From: Phyto melanocephala
Taxonomy: Eukaryota; Arthropoda; Insecta; Diptera; Rhinophoridae
Assembly (NCBI GenBank): GCA_941918925.1
Contig: OW799235.1
Coordinates: 32,973,201 to 33,037,200 of the forward strand
Length of the DNA: 64,000 nucleotides
Direction of reading: 5' to 3'
The position numbers and the translations under genes were made by a program. The notes below the pieces were generated by a model that was given only the letters and a program-made list of their open reading frames with translations, ran no database searches and was not told where the DNA came from. Shown here in pieces: positions 45,420-56,279 of this stretch; within the stretch, counting starts at the first letter, position 1, and each line of letters begins with the position of its first letter.

Positions 45420-46062
45420 TCAAATAAATGGAGCTCTCAAACAACGAATTTTTGGCTGCGAATATTCGACCAAAAATATAAAACACATTCATTCATATGA
45501 AAATGCTTACAATCATGGCATCGGGCAATTTCATTATACGTAGCGAACACTGCTTTAGATTTATTTATATTTTTAGGTTGGTGAACAACGAACAAACGAG
45601 TAAGTGTGACTAAGTTTGGTTTTTGTTTTCAAGTGTTTTAGTAAATGAAGTTACTTTTTTAATAATTGATTTATTTTCATTTTATGATATTTAAAAAACA
45701 ATTTTATAAGTAATAGTTTAAATTATAAAAATTGTTTTTAAGCTTTGTTTTTGTTAATGTTTTATTATTTATTTTATATTTTTTATACTATCATACGAAC
45801 ACAAGATTTTAATTAATATTTAATAAAAGTAGGTAAGTAACGTTAATTTAAGCAAAAAGCTTTTACTTTAATAAAAATAATATTTATTATTTTGATAATT
45901 TTAACAATAATTGAAATTCTTTAATTTTTTACAAACAGTAAACAACTTTAACAACTTTAACAGCTGTTATTTTTTAGTCAATATTTTGCTTTATACGACG
46001 AATTTACACAGCGAAGTTTTACAGACAAATTCGTCGTTCGTCCCAGTTGCGTTTCTAGCATT
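45420..46062. mobile_element. Degraded relative of the MITE at 21031, opposite orientation
   Basis: The right terminus reads inward TGCTAGAAACGCAACTGGGA CGAACGACGAATTTG, like the 21031 family. Reading the minus strand from 45600 gives AGCAGTGTTCGCTACGTATA ... AATGTGTTTTATATTTTTGG ... CGAATATTCG, parallel to 21482-21590. The left terminus (45420-45470) is badly eroded. Confidence 0.6.
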
Positions 46063-46435
46063 CAAGTTTGCAAACTCTTGAGTTTGTTGGCGAGAGAGAA
46101 AGAGAGACGGTTTGAGTTTGGGAGTTTGTAAACTTTAAGTTGTGCGAGTCAGAGCTGTCAAATCATTAGTCCTTGCAACGATCTTATTAGGTAATAGTGA
46201 AGCTGCTTTCCAAGACAAAATGGAGATTTTGTTTTGGAGCAGAACTAAATATAGTGTTTTTTTAAACTATAAATTGACAATAACGTTTTTTGCGACAGTC
46301 GATTTTAATGTTACTTTGGAGTTTTTTTTAGCTAAAAATTTTAATCCTCTCGTCCAATGCATTTAAATTGGCGTTGATAGTCCAGCTAAAATTGTTGTTC
46401 ATATATTTATGTTAAACATAATATAAAGGGTGGGC

Positions 46436-46554
46436 CAAAAGTCATCATATAAACAAATTTCCATCAAGTATGTCTTATAATCTGAACAAAAAATATATAT
46501 AAACAAAAAACTTCATAAATTTTTTAACCTCATGGTGATATTTGGCCCATCCTG
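46436..46554. mobile_element. Tiny mariner-like MITE with TA duplication
   Basis: The left terminus AAGGGTGGGCCAAAAGTCAT and the right inward CAGGATGGGCCAAATATCAC are similar, and TA flanks both ends (46434-46435, 46555-46556). At 119 bp it is a deleted Tc1/mariner derivative of unknown parent. Confidence 0.7.
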
Positions 46555-46693
46555 TACATGTAAAAAGAAAAGCCAAAAATCTTTGTGAGCTGCCATCACC
46601 CTACAATTAATAATTTTTAAAAATAAATTATTCAAAAAAAAAGTTAAAAAAATAAAAAAAAAAAATCTGTATACATTTTATCTCATCTGCTTA

Positions 46694-47006
46694 AGGCCAT
46701 GACTGACTATCCTACAAAGTCGTGCGATTATGTCAAATAAAAATCTGATAGTTTTCTGTCCTACATGAAAAAATCGCAACAAAATGTGTTATTGGATGCC
46801 ACACTGTCATACTTGCTTAGAAAAAGCAACTCTGATCGCACAGAAACTATTATTTTCTGAAAATTTTCAAAAGATTATCAAATCGGACACACTTGTCAAA
46901 AAATCTGTCACACATGTGCACTTTGTGTCCACACTATCACACTTTCTGAACACACATACAATTTTTGACATATCGAACGACTAAATCTGATAGTCAGTCA
47001 TGGCCT
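46694..47006. mobile_element. Harbinger-like MITE, AGGCCATGACTGACTATC termini
   Basis: AGGCCATGACTGACTATC at 46694-46711 is mirrored exactly at 46989-47006. TTA flanks both sides (46691-46693, 47007-47009). Inverted CTGATAG/CTATCAG and repeated TGTCACAC-type motifs occur inside. The frame 46784-46984 is not recognisable. Confidence 0.75.
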
Positions 47007-47009
47007 TTA

Positions 47010-48190
47010 GTACGCAGTGCGTATTGGTGAACGAGTATTTGACTGAAAAGTTTTCAAGTCTGTATTTCATGTACATACATAGATACTGAAATTTAGGCAT
47101 AACTGCATTCTGACCTCGAAATTGTAAACACAAAGTCAATTGGTAACAGATGTGCGATTTTTGATTGTAATTGCACTAATTCGCAATTTATGACTTTAAA
47201 TTAAAGTTATGTGTGTAAATAGGGACATTTGTATCTAATAATAATCTGTGAAGTGGTAACCTTATTCATACTATTGGATATCATTAGATTAGATATATGT
47301 ATCTTCATCCGCTTAAGTCGATAAACTAAAAAATTTTAGTGTTTGAAAGTCAACATTCGACTAGTGTGCGAAAAGTCGAAAAAACTCGGATCACCAACCA
47401 CAGCGGCCACATGTCCATAATCATAATAAAATATTAAAGCCATAAAATTATAAAATAACTTTAAATTTCATGGATACTAAAATCAAATTCTTAAAACTAT
47501 TAAATTTTATATCTTTTCTACAGAAAAAAAAATCCTATTAATCTCATAAACTTACAAAATTGTTTGTAATTTACTTAAAAATAATTGAATACAAAAGTTC
47601 AGTTTATATTTTGAAAATTCTCAAAGATCTAATAACCAAATGCTAATAAATCTTACCACAGCACGCATTTTTATAATTAAGATTTAATAACAGAAACAAA
47701 GTTTAAAAAAACCAACTAACAATTGGCTCCAACCTTAAATCAACAACGCAAATAACTCAAAAACAGTTTATTTAAAAAAGTACGAATAAAACACAGAACT
47801 CACAAAATAAAAAAATAAATAAAAACGAACAGAAAGAACTTGCACATACCAAAACGTAATAAATTTTTCTTGTGGTTTGATTAAACCAAAAGAGTTCAAG
47901 ACTGTGTAACAAGCCATTAAAAAAAAGCAACGAATTACTATATCTTGGCCAAAATGTAATACAAGATCAAATGGTCAATCAGGGGTTTCTTTTTATTTTG
48001 TTTTATTATTTTGAAAGATGAAGTTAGTTTGTTGGCCAATCGAAAACAAACAAAAAAAACACAAAAATATTTTAAAAACGAACCCAAGAAAAATGGCAAA
48101 ACCGCAATTTTAATGTGATTCATTAACGTGGCTACAACAGAAAAAAATGCGTACGTACCATAAGGATACTGTAATTTCTACGCTTTAGAA
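47010..48190. other. AT-rich DNA, no supported gene
   Basis: No feature was recognised; the short minus frame at 47938-48123 is A/T-driven. Confidence 0.45.
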
Positions 48191-48193
48191 TAC

Positions 48194-49911
48194 AGGGTGT
48201 GTGGTATATGGATTTCCTCTAAATTTAATAAAAGCAGGTGTTATTTACATAAATATATATGCAGGAAAAAGAAGGTCACTAAATACTCTTTTCTTTGTAT
48301 TTTAGGTGAACCTATCCTGATTATCCCATCATCAAAAATAGTAGATCTAATGAGGATTATATTTTCGAAAAAGCGAGACAGTTTTAGAGCTTTTACACAT
48401 GATGTGATTAATTCCTTAATCTGACCAAAATCGTTGTATTCAACACCATTTAATCTTATGCGCGACAGTGGGTGGGTTACACATGACCTGGACCGAAATC
48501 ATTTTATTTAACACCATCTAGTAGATGAGCCAGACGTGCTCATAGATAGTGTCATATGAACACAAAAACACTTCAAAATCAATTAATTTCAAAATCTGTT
48601 TATATCAAAATATCGTTTGAAGTGGTATGCATTGAAACAACATACAACTTGGACCAATTTATATACAAAATTTAGGCATCTTGTATTACTACCCATAAGC
48701 AAACAAATTTAGAAAAATTAAATAAAATCAGTTAAACTTGATTTCTTTATGTTGGGTGGTAAAATCAAAGATCCGATGCGGCTAGTTAATATTACCAAAA
48801 AGTATAATACCAGGATAACCAAGCTTAACGCGCAAGTAATCGATTATTTTATAAGTTACTTATATGACATTGTATGCCATTCTGCTATAACAGAAAATTA
48901 TCCCAGTTCACATATTACATTGCAGCCTAAATAAAATACGTCTTGGCGGCTAATGATTCCACCACTCCAAAATCCACACCAAACTTCAACTCTCTGTGGA
49001 TTTATTGGCTTCTATACAATAACGTACGAGTTTTCCGATTACTCATACTAGATTAAGAAAATTTCTTGTTGACCTATTCGCCAAGATAAAGGACGCCTAA
49101 TTTTTCTTTAATTGCGAAACCAATTGGACCTTGTAAAAAAAAACAATCCAATATCGTTATTAAACCAAGTTGTTGAAAACAATGATGAAACAATGTTCTT
49201 GCATTGGCATGCACACTTTTAACCATAGCATCCATATTTTTAGTAGCTAAATACAGTTCGACGACGGGAAAATATTTTTTTATCTAACGTCACGATGAGT
49301 CTATTGTGGAAAATAAACAAGAAGTAAACTCTAAGTACATAAACAGCATAAAAATATATATTTGTGCCTACATTTTTGTATAATTTTTACTTTTTAGGAA
49401 TTCAAAACGTAATACCGAGGACGTTAAGGACGTTAAAATTCCTACACTGAATTTAAACGAACCCCTTTCAGAATCAGCGACAACCTTATAGTAAAATTTA
49501 ATATGTATTTGTTAATAGAATATCATAATATAAAATGAAATAAATCGCGTTTAATTTTAATAAGTCAGTTTTAACCGGTAAATCCATCAAGCTCTTTGAC
49601 CGATATATACATCAAATGTGACTAGTCTACGTCATCGTTGTCTAGTAAGTAGCTGTATAGCAAGCAGTTCTGTTATTCGTTTTGCAGTCCACAGAGTCTA
49701 TAGGTTAAAGACAAACAAAAAAGTACATAAAGTACACCAAATACTTTTGTTGAATAAATGTCTCACTTTGGAAATATGTGTTCAATATTTTCCTCACAAC
49801 TAATTTGATCCGCATAGGTGTAACGTTGGCATATTGACAAAATTTCGAACAAAGAAACTCTACACCTTTCAAAATATGATCTTAAAAAATACTTGTATTC
49901 GCACCACCCTG
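48194..49911 (-). mobile_element. Possible decayed mariner, TIR CAGGGTGKTG
   Basis: TA-CAGGGTGTGTGG at the left and, inward from the right, TA-CAGGGTGGTGCG could be termini of one ~1.7-kb element surrounding the minus-strand transposase scrap. Only about ten terminal bases agree, so the borders are tentative. Confidence 0.35.
48890..49136 (-). pseudogene. Mariner-like transposase scrap
   Basis: The minus strand, across frames, reads YKVQLVSQLKKN, LGE-stop-VNKK, then SENSYVIV, KPINPQRVEVWCGFWSGGII. These correspond to mariner YKIQLTQ-type, LNG-VNKQ, SENP and RVTVWCG-W-GGIIGPYFF blocks. The first Asp motif is deleted and the later Asp motifs are not seen. Multiple stops are present. Confidence 0.6.
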
Positions 49912-50508
49912 TATTTGAGCTGCACTTTGAACTGCAATGCAGGCTACTTAAGAGTACAGAAGTTAAAAATAGTACCCGACTAAATAAATAAATTTACAAA
50001 TATTAGTCTTTAAAATCTAAAACTGCCACTGTAGCTCACAGTGTGATCATGTTAACCGACCATATTTTTCCTTTTCAATTTCTAGAACAGAGACAAGTTT
50101 TCAAAATTATATAGTTGTGTTGATTTTGCTGTTTGAACAATAAAAGTAATCTTAAGTTTGACTTAAGGTGCAATGGACAACAAGTCAAAATGACGAAATA
50201 ACTTCTTGTGGTATTCGCCTTATTATTATGATTAAAGGCGTTTACATTAATGTATAAACCATGTACTTATACGTTACTGCCATGCTAAAATTATCTGAAG
50301 AGGAATGTGTTCCATTTTTAACCCATTGCAGAATATTAAAAATATTATAACAAAATTTTAAAACTAAATAAAAGACAAAAATGTTAATACTATTGGTTTT
50401 TTATTGATTGTAATCCTAGCAATAAAAATATATAAAAATTATTGTACTTAACTAAATAATGTTTAAACAATAACATATTGACTGCTGAGAACTGTATTTT
50501 ATAAATAA
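49912..50508. other. No recognised feature
   Basis: Nothing was recognised between the decayed mariner and the Helitron. Confidence 0.45.
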
Positions 50509-51296
50509 CTAGCCAAACCCGGCGCGCGTTGCTACGCCCCTTAATGAATAAAAATGCATTCTGAATTTTAATTGAATATCAAGTGCAGAAACCTAAAAAT
50601 TATAATATTTTTTATTGTAAAGTCATAACAGTTCAATATGTGTGCAAAATTTTAGAAAAATCGGTCCAGTGCAAGTACCTCAAAATTATAACTTTTTTTT
50701 ATGGACGTGGCCCTGCCCACCTTTCTAATCACGAAATTGTAAAGTCATAATAGCTCAATATGTGTGCAAAGTTTTAGAAAAATCGGTCCAGTGCAAGTAC
50801 CTCAAAATTATAACTTTTTTTTATGGGCGTGGCACCGCCCACTTTTCTGATCATGAAATTATTTAGTCATGACAGCTCAATATGTGTGCAAAGTTTCAGG
50901 AAAATCGGTATGGTGCAAGTACCTCAAAATTATAACCTTTTTTTATGGGCGTGGCCCTGCCCACTTTTCTAATCACGAAATTATATGGTTATGATAGCTT
51001 AGTATGTGTGCAAAGTTTCAGAAAAATCGGTTCAGTGCAAGTACCTCAAAATTAAAACTTTTTTAGGGGCGTGGCCCCGCCCACTTTTCTTATCACGAAA
51101 TTATTTAGTCATGACAGCTCGATATGTGTGCAAAGTTTCAGAAAAATCGGTCAAGGGCAAGTAGCTAAAACTGATAACTAATTTTTATGGGCGTGGCCCC
51201 GCCCACTTTTTTCCACCCATAAACACTCCCTGGTATGTGTCCAACAACTTGTCAAAGTTTGAGTCCGATCGGTTTTACAGCTTCGGAGTCTATAGC

Positions 51297-51343
<47 letters not shown>

Positions 51344-51363
51344 TTCACTTTTATATATATAGA
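50509..51363 (-). mobile_element. Nonautonomous Helitron, five-module copy
   Basis: On the minus strand it starts TCTATATATATAAAAGTGAA after an A (51364 complement) and ends GGGTTTGGCTAG before a T. A CA/TG run occupies 51299-51339. Five modules with GC-rich palindromes follow in the same order as the copy at 2657, to which it is very close in sequence. No Rep/helicase is present. The frame 51178-51399 is repeat-derived. Confidence 0.85.
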
Positions 51364-51369
51364 TGTACC

Positions 51370-52068
51370 AAGGCATATCCATAAGGTACTCGTATCCAAT
51401 CAGCTGACTGTTTTTTGTTATATACTTTTTATAAGCGTTACCAAGGCATATTCATACAGGTATATGCAACGGCGAGTTGATAAAACAAAGCAACTTTTTA
51501 GGCGATTTTTTCTTTCAATGCCAATTCGTATAACAGAGATGGAACAGTTGTTTTTATATGTTTAATTCAATAAAATTTTATTATAAAAGGATATGTGTTT
51601 GTAAGGCACATTATAAATGGTGTAAGAACAACAAATATACATAAAATGTTTAATTCGGCATCCAAAATCTAATTTTTCATTCCTGCATTAATAAATAGAA
51701 TCAAGGAGAATGCAACAAATTTAGACATTGTGTTTCCCCATCATCATGTGCTGATAATTTCACCTGTATGAATTCACCTTGAGCGTTACCAACTTTTTTA
51801 AAAGTCTTGTCTGCAGTTGTCAAACTTAATTTTTTCAATTATATTATACAATACAAAATTCGCAATTTCAGTTGGTTTAAAACGTTTTAAAAAATACAAA
51901 ACCATAAATAAAAAGTTTTCGCTCTAAAGTTTTTTAAAAATTATTAAAATTAAAGAAGAAAATAAAAAAATTGTGTGACATATGCCGGAATATATACAAA
52001 AACAAAATACATGTGTTTTTTATTGTTGTGTTTGTTGTCGCGATGCATATACCTTATGGATATGCCTT
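51370..52068. mobile_element. MULE-like MITE, AAGGCATAT family, compound left end
   Basis: AAGGCATATCCATAAGGTA at 51370 and AAGGCATATTCATACAGGTA at 51443 are two left-type ends in tandem. The right end at 52050-52068 mirrors them (ACCTTATGGATATGCCTT). Internal CATCATGTGCTGATAATTTC ACCTGTATGAATTCACCTTG at 51741-51780 matches the minus strand of the copy at 58688. No matching target duplication was found, perhaps because the Helitron inserted at its left edge. Confidence 0.6.
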
Positions 52069-52513
52069 GTAAAGTACGTACTTGTTTTTTCCAAGATATT
52101 CACCTGTTCTTTTAAGGGTTAAATTCCAACAGAGCATACAATTGAAATACCTATAAATGTTTACGATTTCACGCCATAACATTTCTGCGAGTGTACAGTA
52201 CAATTTACTACAATTCATCACGATACCAACAACACACAACAGTAACGCAAAATTAAGAAGAAGACACAAACATGAATGAATGTCAGAAAAAAGGTTAAAA
52301 TACAAAAACAAACAAAAAATATTTAAAATTTTTATAAAGAAAGGCGTCCGTTCTACTTTTACTTTGATTTATTTGGGGACGAAAAAGACATAATAAAAAA
52401 TAATTGGTGGCAATTTTAATGCAAAAATTAAAAAATTTTAAATAAAGTTTGTGACATGCATAAAGAAAACAACAAAAAAATTAAAATGGCCACAAACCGC
52501 ACCGAATGAACAA
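52069..52513. other. No supported gene
   Basis: A minus frame at 52054-52311 (cysteine- and leucine-rich) has no recognisable domain and overlaps the MITE end. Confidence 0.4.
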
Positions 52514-52924
52514 AAAACAAGTAAGAGCGCTATATTCGGCCGTGCCGAATCTTATATACCCTTCACAACGTGTAGTCATGCAATAACAGTAGTTTGTATC
52601 ACCATTCATCCCATATGAAATACGTACATACATATAAAAAACATACATATATAAAAACATCCCATTGTAAAATTATATATTTACGTATGTATGTATGTTA
52701 AAAAAAAAATAAAAACAAATAAAAAAAATTTTTTTTTAAATTTAAAAAAAAAATTTAAAAAAAAAAATTTCAAAAAAAAATTTAAAAAAAAAATTTAAAA
52801 AAAAAATTATTATATATATAATATATATAAAACAAAAAAAAAAATAAAAAAAAAATATAAAAAAAATAAAAAAAAAAAAAAAATTAAAAAAAAAATTGAA
52901 AAAAAAAATTTTTTGGCTCAGCTG
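52514..52924 (-). mobile_element. DINE-1-like element, truncated after the A-rich core
   Basis: AACAAGTAAGAGCGCTATAT TCGGCCGTGCCGAATC and TATATACCCTTCACAACG open it, the A-rich core spans 52698-52912, and it stops after GGCTCAGCTG, where complete copies continue GGATTCGATGCC. The polyphenylalanine frame at 52742-53053 is an artefact of the core. Confidence 0.8.
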
Positions 52925-54299
52925 TATAATGTATAATAACACAACTAAATTAAAAACATGGGCGATGATTTTGTAACAAAAAAAGACACTGTTCTCTAGT
53001 AATTCCCACTGGATTTGTAAAACAAATAATAAAAATATTGAATGACAATGCATTCACTACAAATTACAATGTAAAGGGTGTCCCATAATGAGCAATAAAT
53101 TTTTCGCCAAATTTTGACAAGTCTGAATAAACAATTGACCGCTTCATAGCACTCGTTTCGGAACATTGATCTAACTTTGATGATCGTAAAGATTAACTAA
53201 TAAAATTTTGATCAATTGTTAATGCCAAAAGCACCGATCAAACATTAGTATTAAAGGAAAAATCTATTATGTCTTTTTTTATCCAATTTTACTAACTTAA
53301 TAACTAAATGGTCATGCACAGCGATAAGATTTCGTTTGTTGGATAAATAGACAACCTAAGAGATTAAGCACCTTAATGGTAACCGATAATCGTCATAATA
53401 ATGATTAAAATTGCCACAAATATGATGAAGGAGAACTCCAACATAACGAGATTTTCCATACGAATTGACATATAAAATACGGGAGCGTTTTTATGCTCTC
53501 GCTAAAGGACACCCACTCTCTCATCAATTTTGAAAATAGTTACATATTTTATGTTCCCCTAGAGCATGGTTAGTTTTCGAAAAATTTCGTAACTGTTTGT
53601 TCCTTATAATCGATCTTTAGACAACATATACATGCAATATAATCTTGTGTAATGAATATAATACCACCAGTTAAGCTTATCTTAATTTATTCTGTGGAAT
53701 GTTAAACAATTAAAACCAAAGGTTAACATATTTTTAAATTTTTTTAATTAAAAAAAATAAATATCAGTTAAAATAAAATAGCAAATAACTTGGATCATAG
53801 TCCATAATTTCAAAAATTTAGATTGATAATTGTGCAAAATACAAAAAGTAGCATAAAAATGCGAAAAAGTTTATTTTTTGTCGGCATTTTTAGTCTCATT
53901 TTGGATCAGTAGTCAATGATTTAAAGAAATCTAGATCCATAAACGTAGAAAGTACAAAAAGTACTATGAAAATGGGAAAAAGTACCTTTTTTTGTTTCCC
54001 ATATTAATGTACAAATTCAAACTTTATATATGTAGGTACTTAATAATAATTTGTTTTAATGGACATAATTTGAAGTGAAAAATTCTACTATTTTTTGCTT
54101 AAAAACAAATATGGTCTACCAAACAGTTTTTTCGAATTTCCACCTTTTTATTTTGTATTACTGCTGAAACCGCTATTACAAATGTTATCTTTATTTTAGC
54201 AGTAATTAGGAATTATAAATATTTTTCCCTTTTAGTTACTTTTTTTGTCCCCCTAAAAGTTTCCAAAAACTTGACCTAAATAATTATTCATATTCTATT
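52925..54299. other. No supported gene; isolated TIR-like motif at 53071
   Basis: TA-AAGGGTGTCCCATAATGAG at 53071 and inward GGGTGTCCTTTAGCGAGAG near 53500-53516 could be termini of an old mariner-like MITE, but no TA duplication is clear. AAAGTAGCATAAAAATGCGA and AAAGTACTATGAAAATGGGA near 53843 and 53954 are an imperfect local repeat. Confidence 0.4.
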
Positions 54300-54592
54300 A
54301 GGCGAAAATAATAATTAATTAATGTTCCATTGTAAAATATAACACAATTAAAAGCACTAATAAAAAGAGGGACAACTTTCCCCCTAGTACATGTGAATAT
54401 GAAAAAAATTTCAAAATTCTATTAATATTTTTTCGCGGAGTAATCAATGCAATTTAAATTTGTTTCGAGTTTCGAAAAACCCCTTCTTAGAAGAACCCAC
54501 TGTCCAAATTTCATAACTCTAGCTGTTCGCATTTGGCCATGCGATAATGAGTCAGTCAGTCAGTCAAGTTACTCTTTTATATGTATAAATTA
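54300..54592 (-). mobile_element. Helitron-like 5' end fragment, CAGT-repeat type
   Basis: On the minus strand the sequence reads TTTATACATATAAAAGAGTA then ACTTGACTGACTGACTGACT CATTATCGCATGG and GTTATGAAATTTGGACAG. This resembles another insect Helitron 5' type that starts with a TATATATAAAA stretch and GACT repeats. The initial TC is lost and no 3' end was found. Confidence 0.4.
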
Positions 54593-54599
54593 CTTAACT

Positions 54600-55519
54600 G
54601 TTTCAATAAATTGATCATAATTGGCTTTGGTATGAAACAAGAGTTGTATTACGTGGCCGAAAACGAATTTCGTTACCTGTAAGGTTGAAGCTTGCAGTTT
54701 GAACACACCAGCTAAGGAACTCAAAAAAGTATTGGATGTAGAGGAAGAAGATAGTAAAAACTATTTATTATTTTAACGATTTTCTATTGCAAAATCACAT
54801 TTTAATTGGTCACTGGAATAATGAGCTATGCACAGAAGAATCGAAAAGTTTATTTTTGTTTGAAATGGTTTCATTATTTATCCAAAGAACGCCTAAGTAA
54901 CAATAAATACATACTAAAGTATACAGTAACGAGTTTAATGGTATGGGAGACTTTTTACATCAAGGTTTGGTTCCCTTTCATTATATTAAAACAGCTATCG
55001 ACGCAATCGTATAACTATGTAAAGATCCTCAACTTAATGAAATAGTGTGCTTACTCCATAGAAAATCTGTGGAAAGACGTAAAAATGGAATAGCTGTGAT
55101 AATTACAGATTGCCTTTGGAAAGCTTTAAATAAAATGTGGAAATTGATTTTTGTAGAAAGATTTCAAAGCCTAAGAAATTCGTTAATACAGCGTTGTGTG
55201 GCCGTAATTGCAAGTAAAAGGCATGTAGCAAAGTATTACTAATTTACTTTTATATGTTGTAGTTTTGCCTAATTTTTTTAAAAACATCAGATTACTTCAT
55301 AAAATAAAACTAAAATATTTTTTCAAAGTTTTTCAATGAATTAACGTTTTTGAAATAAGTTTTTTGTTATTTTATATAAAAAAATTAAATAATAATATTA
55401 GAGTGATGCCATCAGATGTTTCTTCGACAGTGATTTGGTTTGAAGTCGCAGACGCAGACGCAATTCTGTTTCAGAATTTTCGCTTACAGCAAGTGTTATT
55501 GTCATAAAGCAATGCATTC
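54600..55519. other. No supported gene
   Basis: The frames at 54806-55045 and 55045-55242 abut but show no domain. The second contains basic, tryptophan-bearing text with no recognised family. Confidence 0.4.
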
Positions 55520-55860
55520 AAAACGTGTCACTGCTTGATTGCGGATTTAAGGCTTAAACATCCAGCCTGGAGGCATTAATGAACCATAATTCTAAAATAA
55601 GTCTGAGCAAGTAGTGACTGTCACTTGTCCTCGATATCGCGACATAATAACAGAGTTTCTCTGCCTAAATTACATAATATTGATGTGGATGACAGAACGG
55701 CTCCCAACAGCATACAATCTAATTACACCGAAAACATTTAATTTCGTGTGCTCATTCATTTCGATAGTGAGAAATTTGGCCAAATTGAACAACAAAGTAA
55801 TTATTTTCATGTGGTTTTACTCCTATAAAGTCAAAACTCTTTAAATAAAAACTAAGTTTT
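55520..55860 (+). pseudogene. Mariner-like transposase scrap
   Basis: Around 55569 the frame reads GGINEP-stop-F-stop-NKSEQ then VVTVTCPRYRDIITEFL, matching mariner GGIIGPYFFKNEAG-x-VTVNG-RYR-MI-EF. Upstream HSKRVTA resembles the LHPERVTVW block. The expected WFQQDGAT region is only faintly visible in shifted frames, and the third Asp is not seen. It is the most decayed of the mariner scraps listed. Confidence 0.55.
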
Positions 55861-56279
55861 CTTGTAAGTTATTTATATTTCATTTTGAAACACCCTTCAC
55901 GTTTACATATGTGTATGAATAACCGCAATGAGTTGTTTTTATGTATATGTAGGTACTATATGTATGTAAGTGCTATGAAAAATTTAACTCTACGTACATA
56001 CCTACATACATACATACATATGTACAATTATTTTACAATTTTTTTTTTTTCATTTTGCCGCCTTAACATAATGCTTAGTTTTCTTTTTTAATTTAATTTT
56101 ATTAAATCCCCGTTTAGATGTTTGTTTCTCATCTTATATTGCTGTTAAACATCAGCAAACAATAATTTGTTGTTGTTGGTTTTGCGGCAGCAGCAACGGC
56201 AGGTTAACAGTTCACAGGCGCCGCCAATGCTTTTGTTGTTTTCTGTTGTCTTTTTGTTGCTGTTTACCTTAACTATAAA
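55861..56279. other. No supported gene; (CATA)n and CAGCAG-type runs
   Basis: ACATACCTACATACATACAT lies at 55995-56018. GCGGCAGCAGCAACGGCAGG at 56183-56202 is a GC-richer triplet stretch. Confidence 0.5.

Noticed and set aside
51299..51339. CRISPR-like or telomere-like array
   Set aside because: It is a plain CA/TG microsatellite inside a Helitron; the ~120-bp Helitron modules have no spacer structure of a CRISPR array.
52742..53053. Minus-strand polyphenylalanine frame of 103 codons
   Set aside because: It is the A-rich core of a DINE-1-like element; composition alone explains it.
53071..53516. Mariner-like MITE bounded by GGGTGTCC termini
   Set aside because: Only about 16 terminal bases partly agree and there is no TA duplication on the right side.
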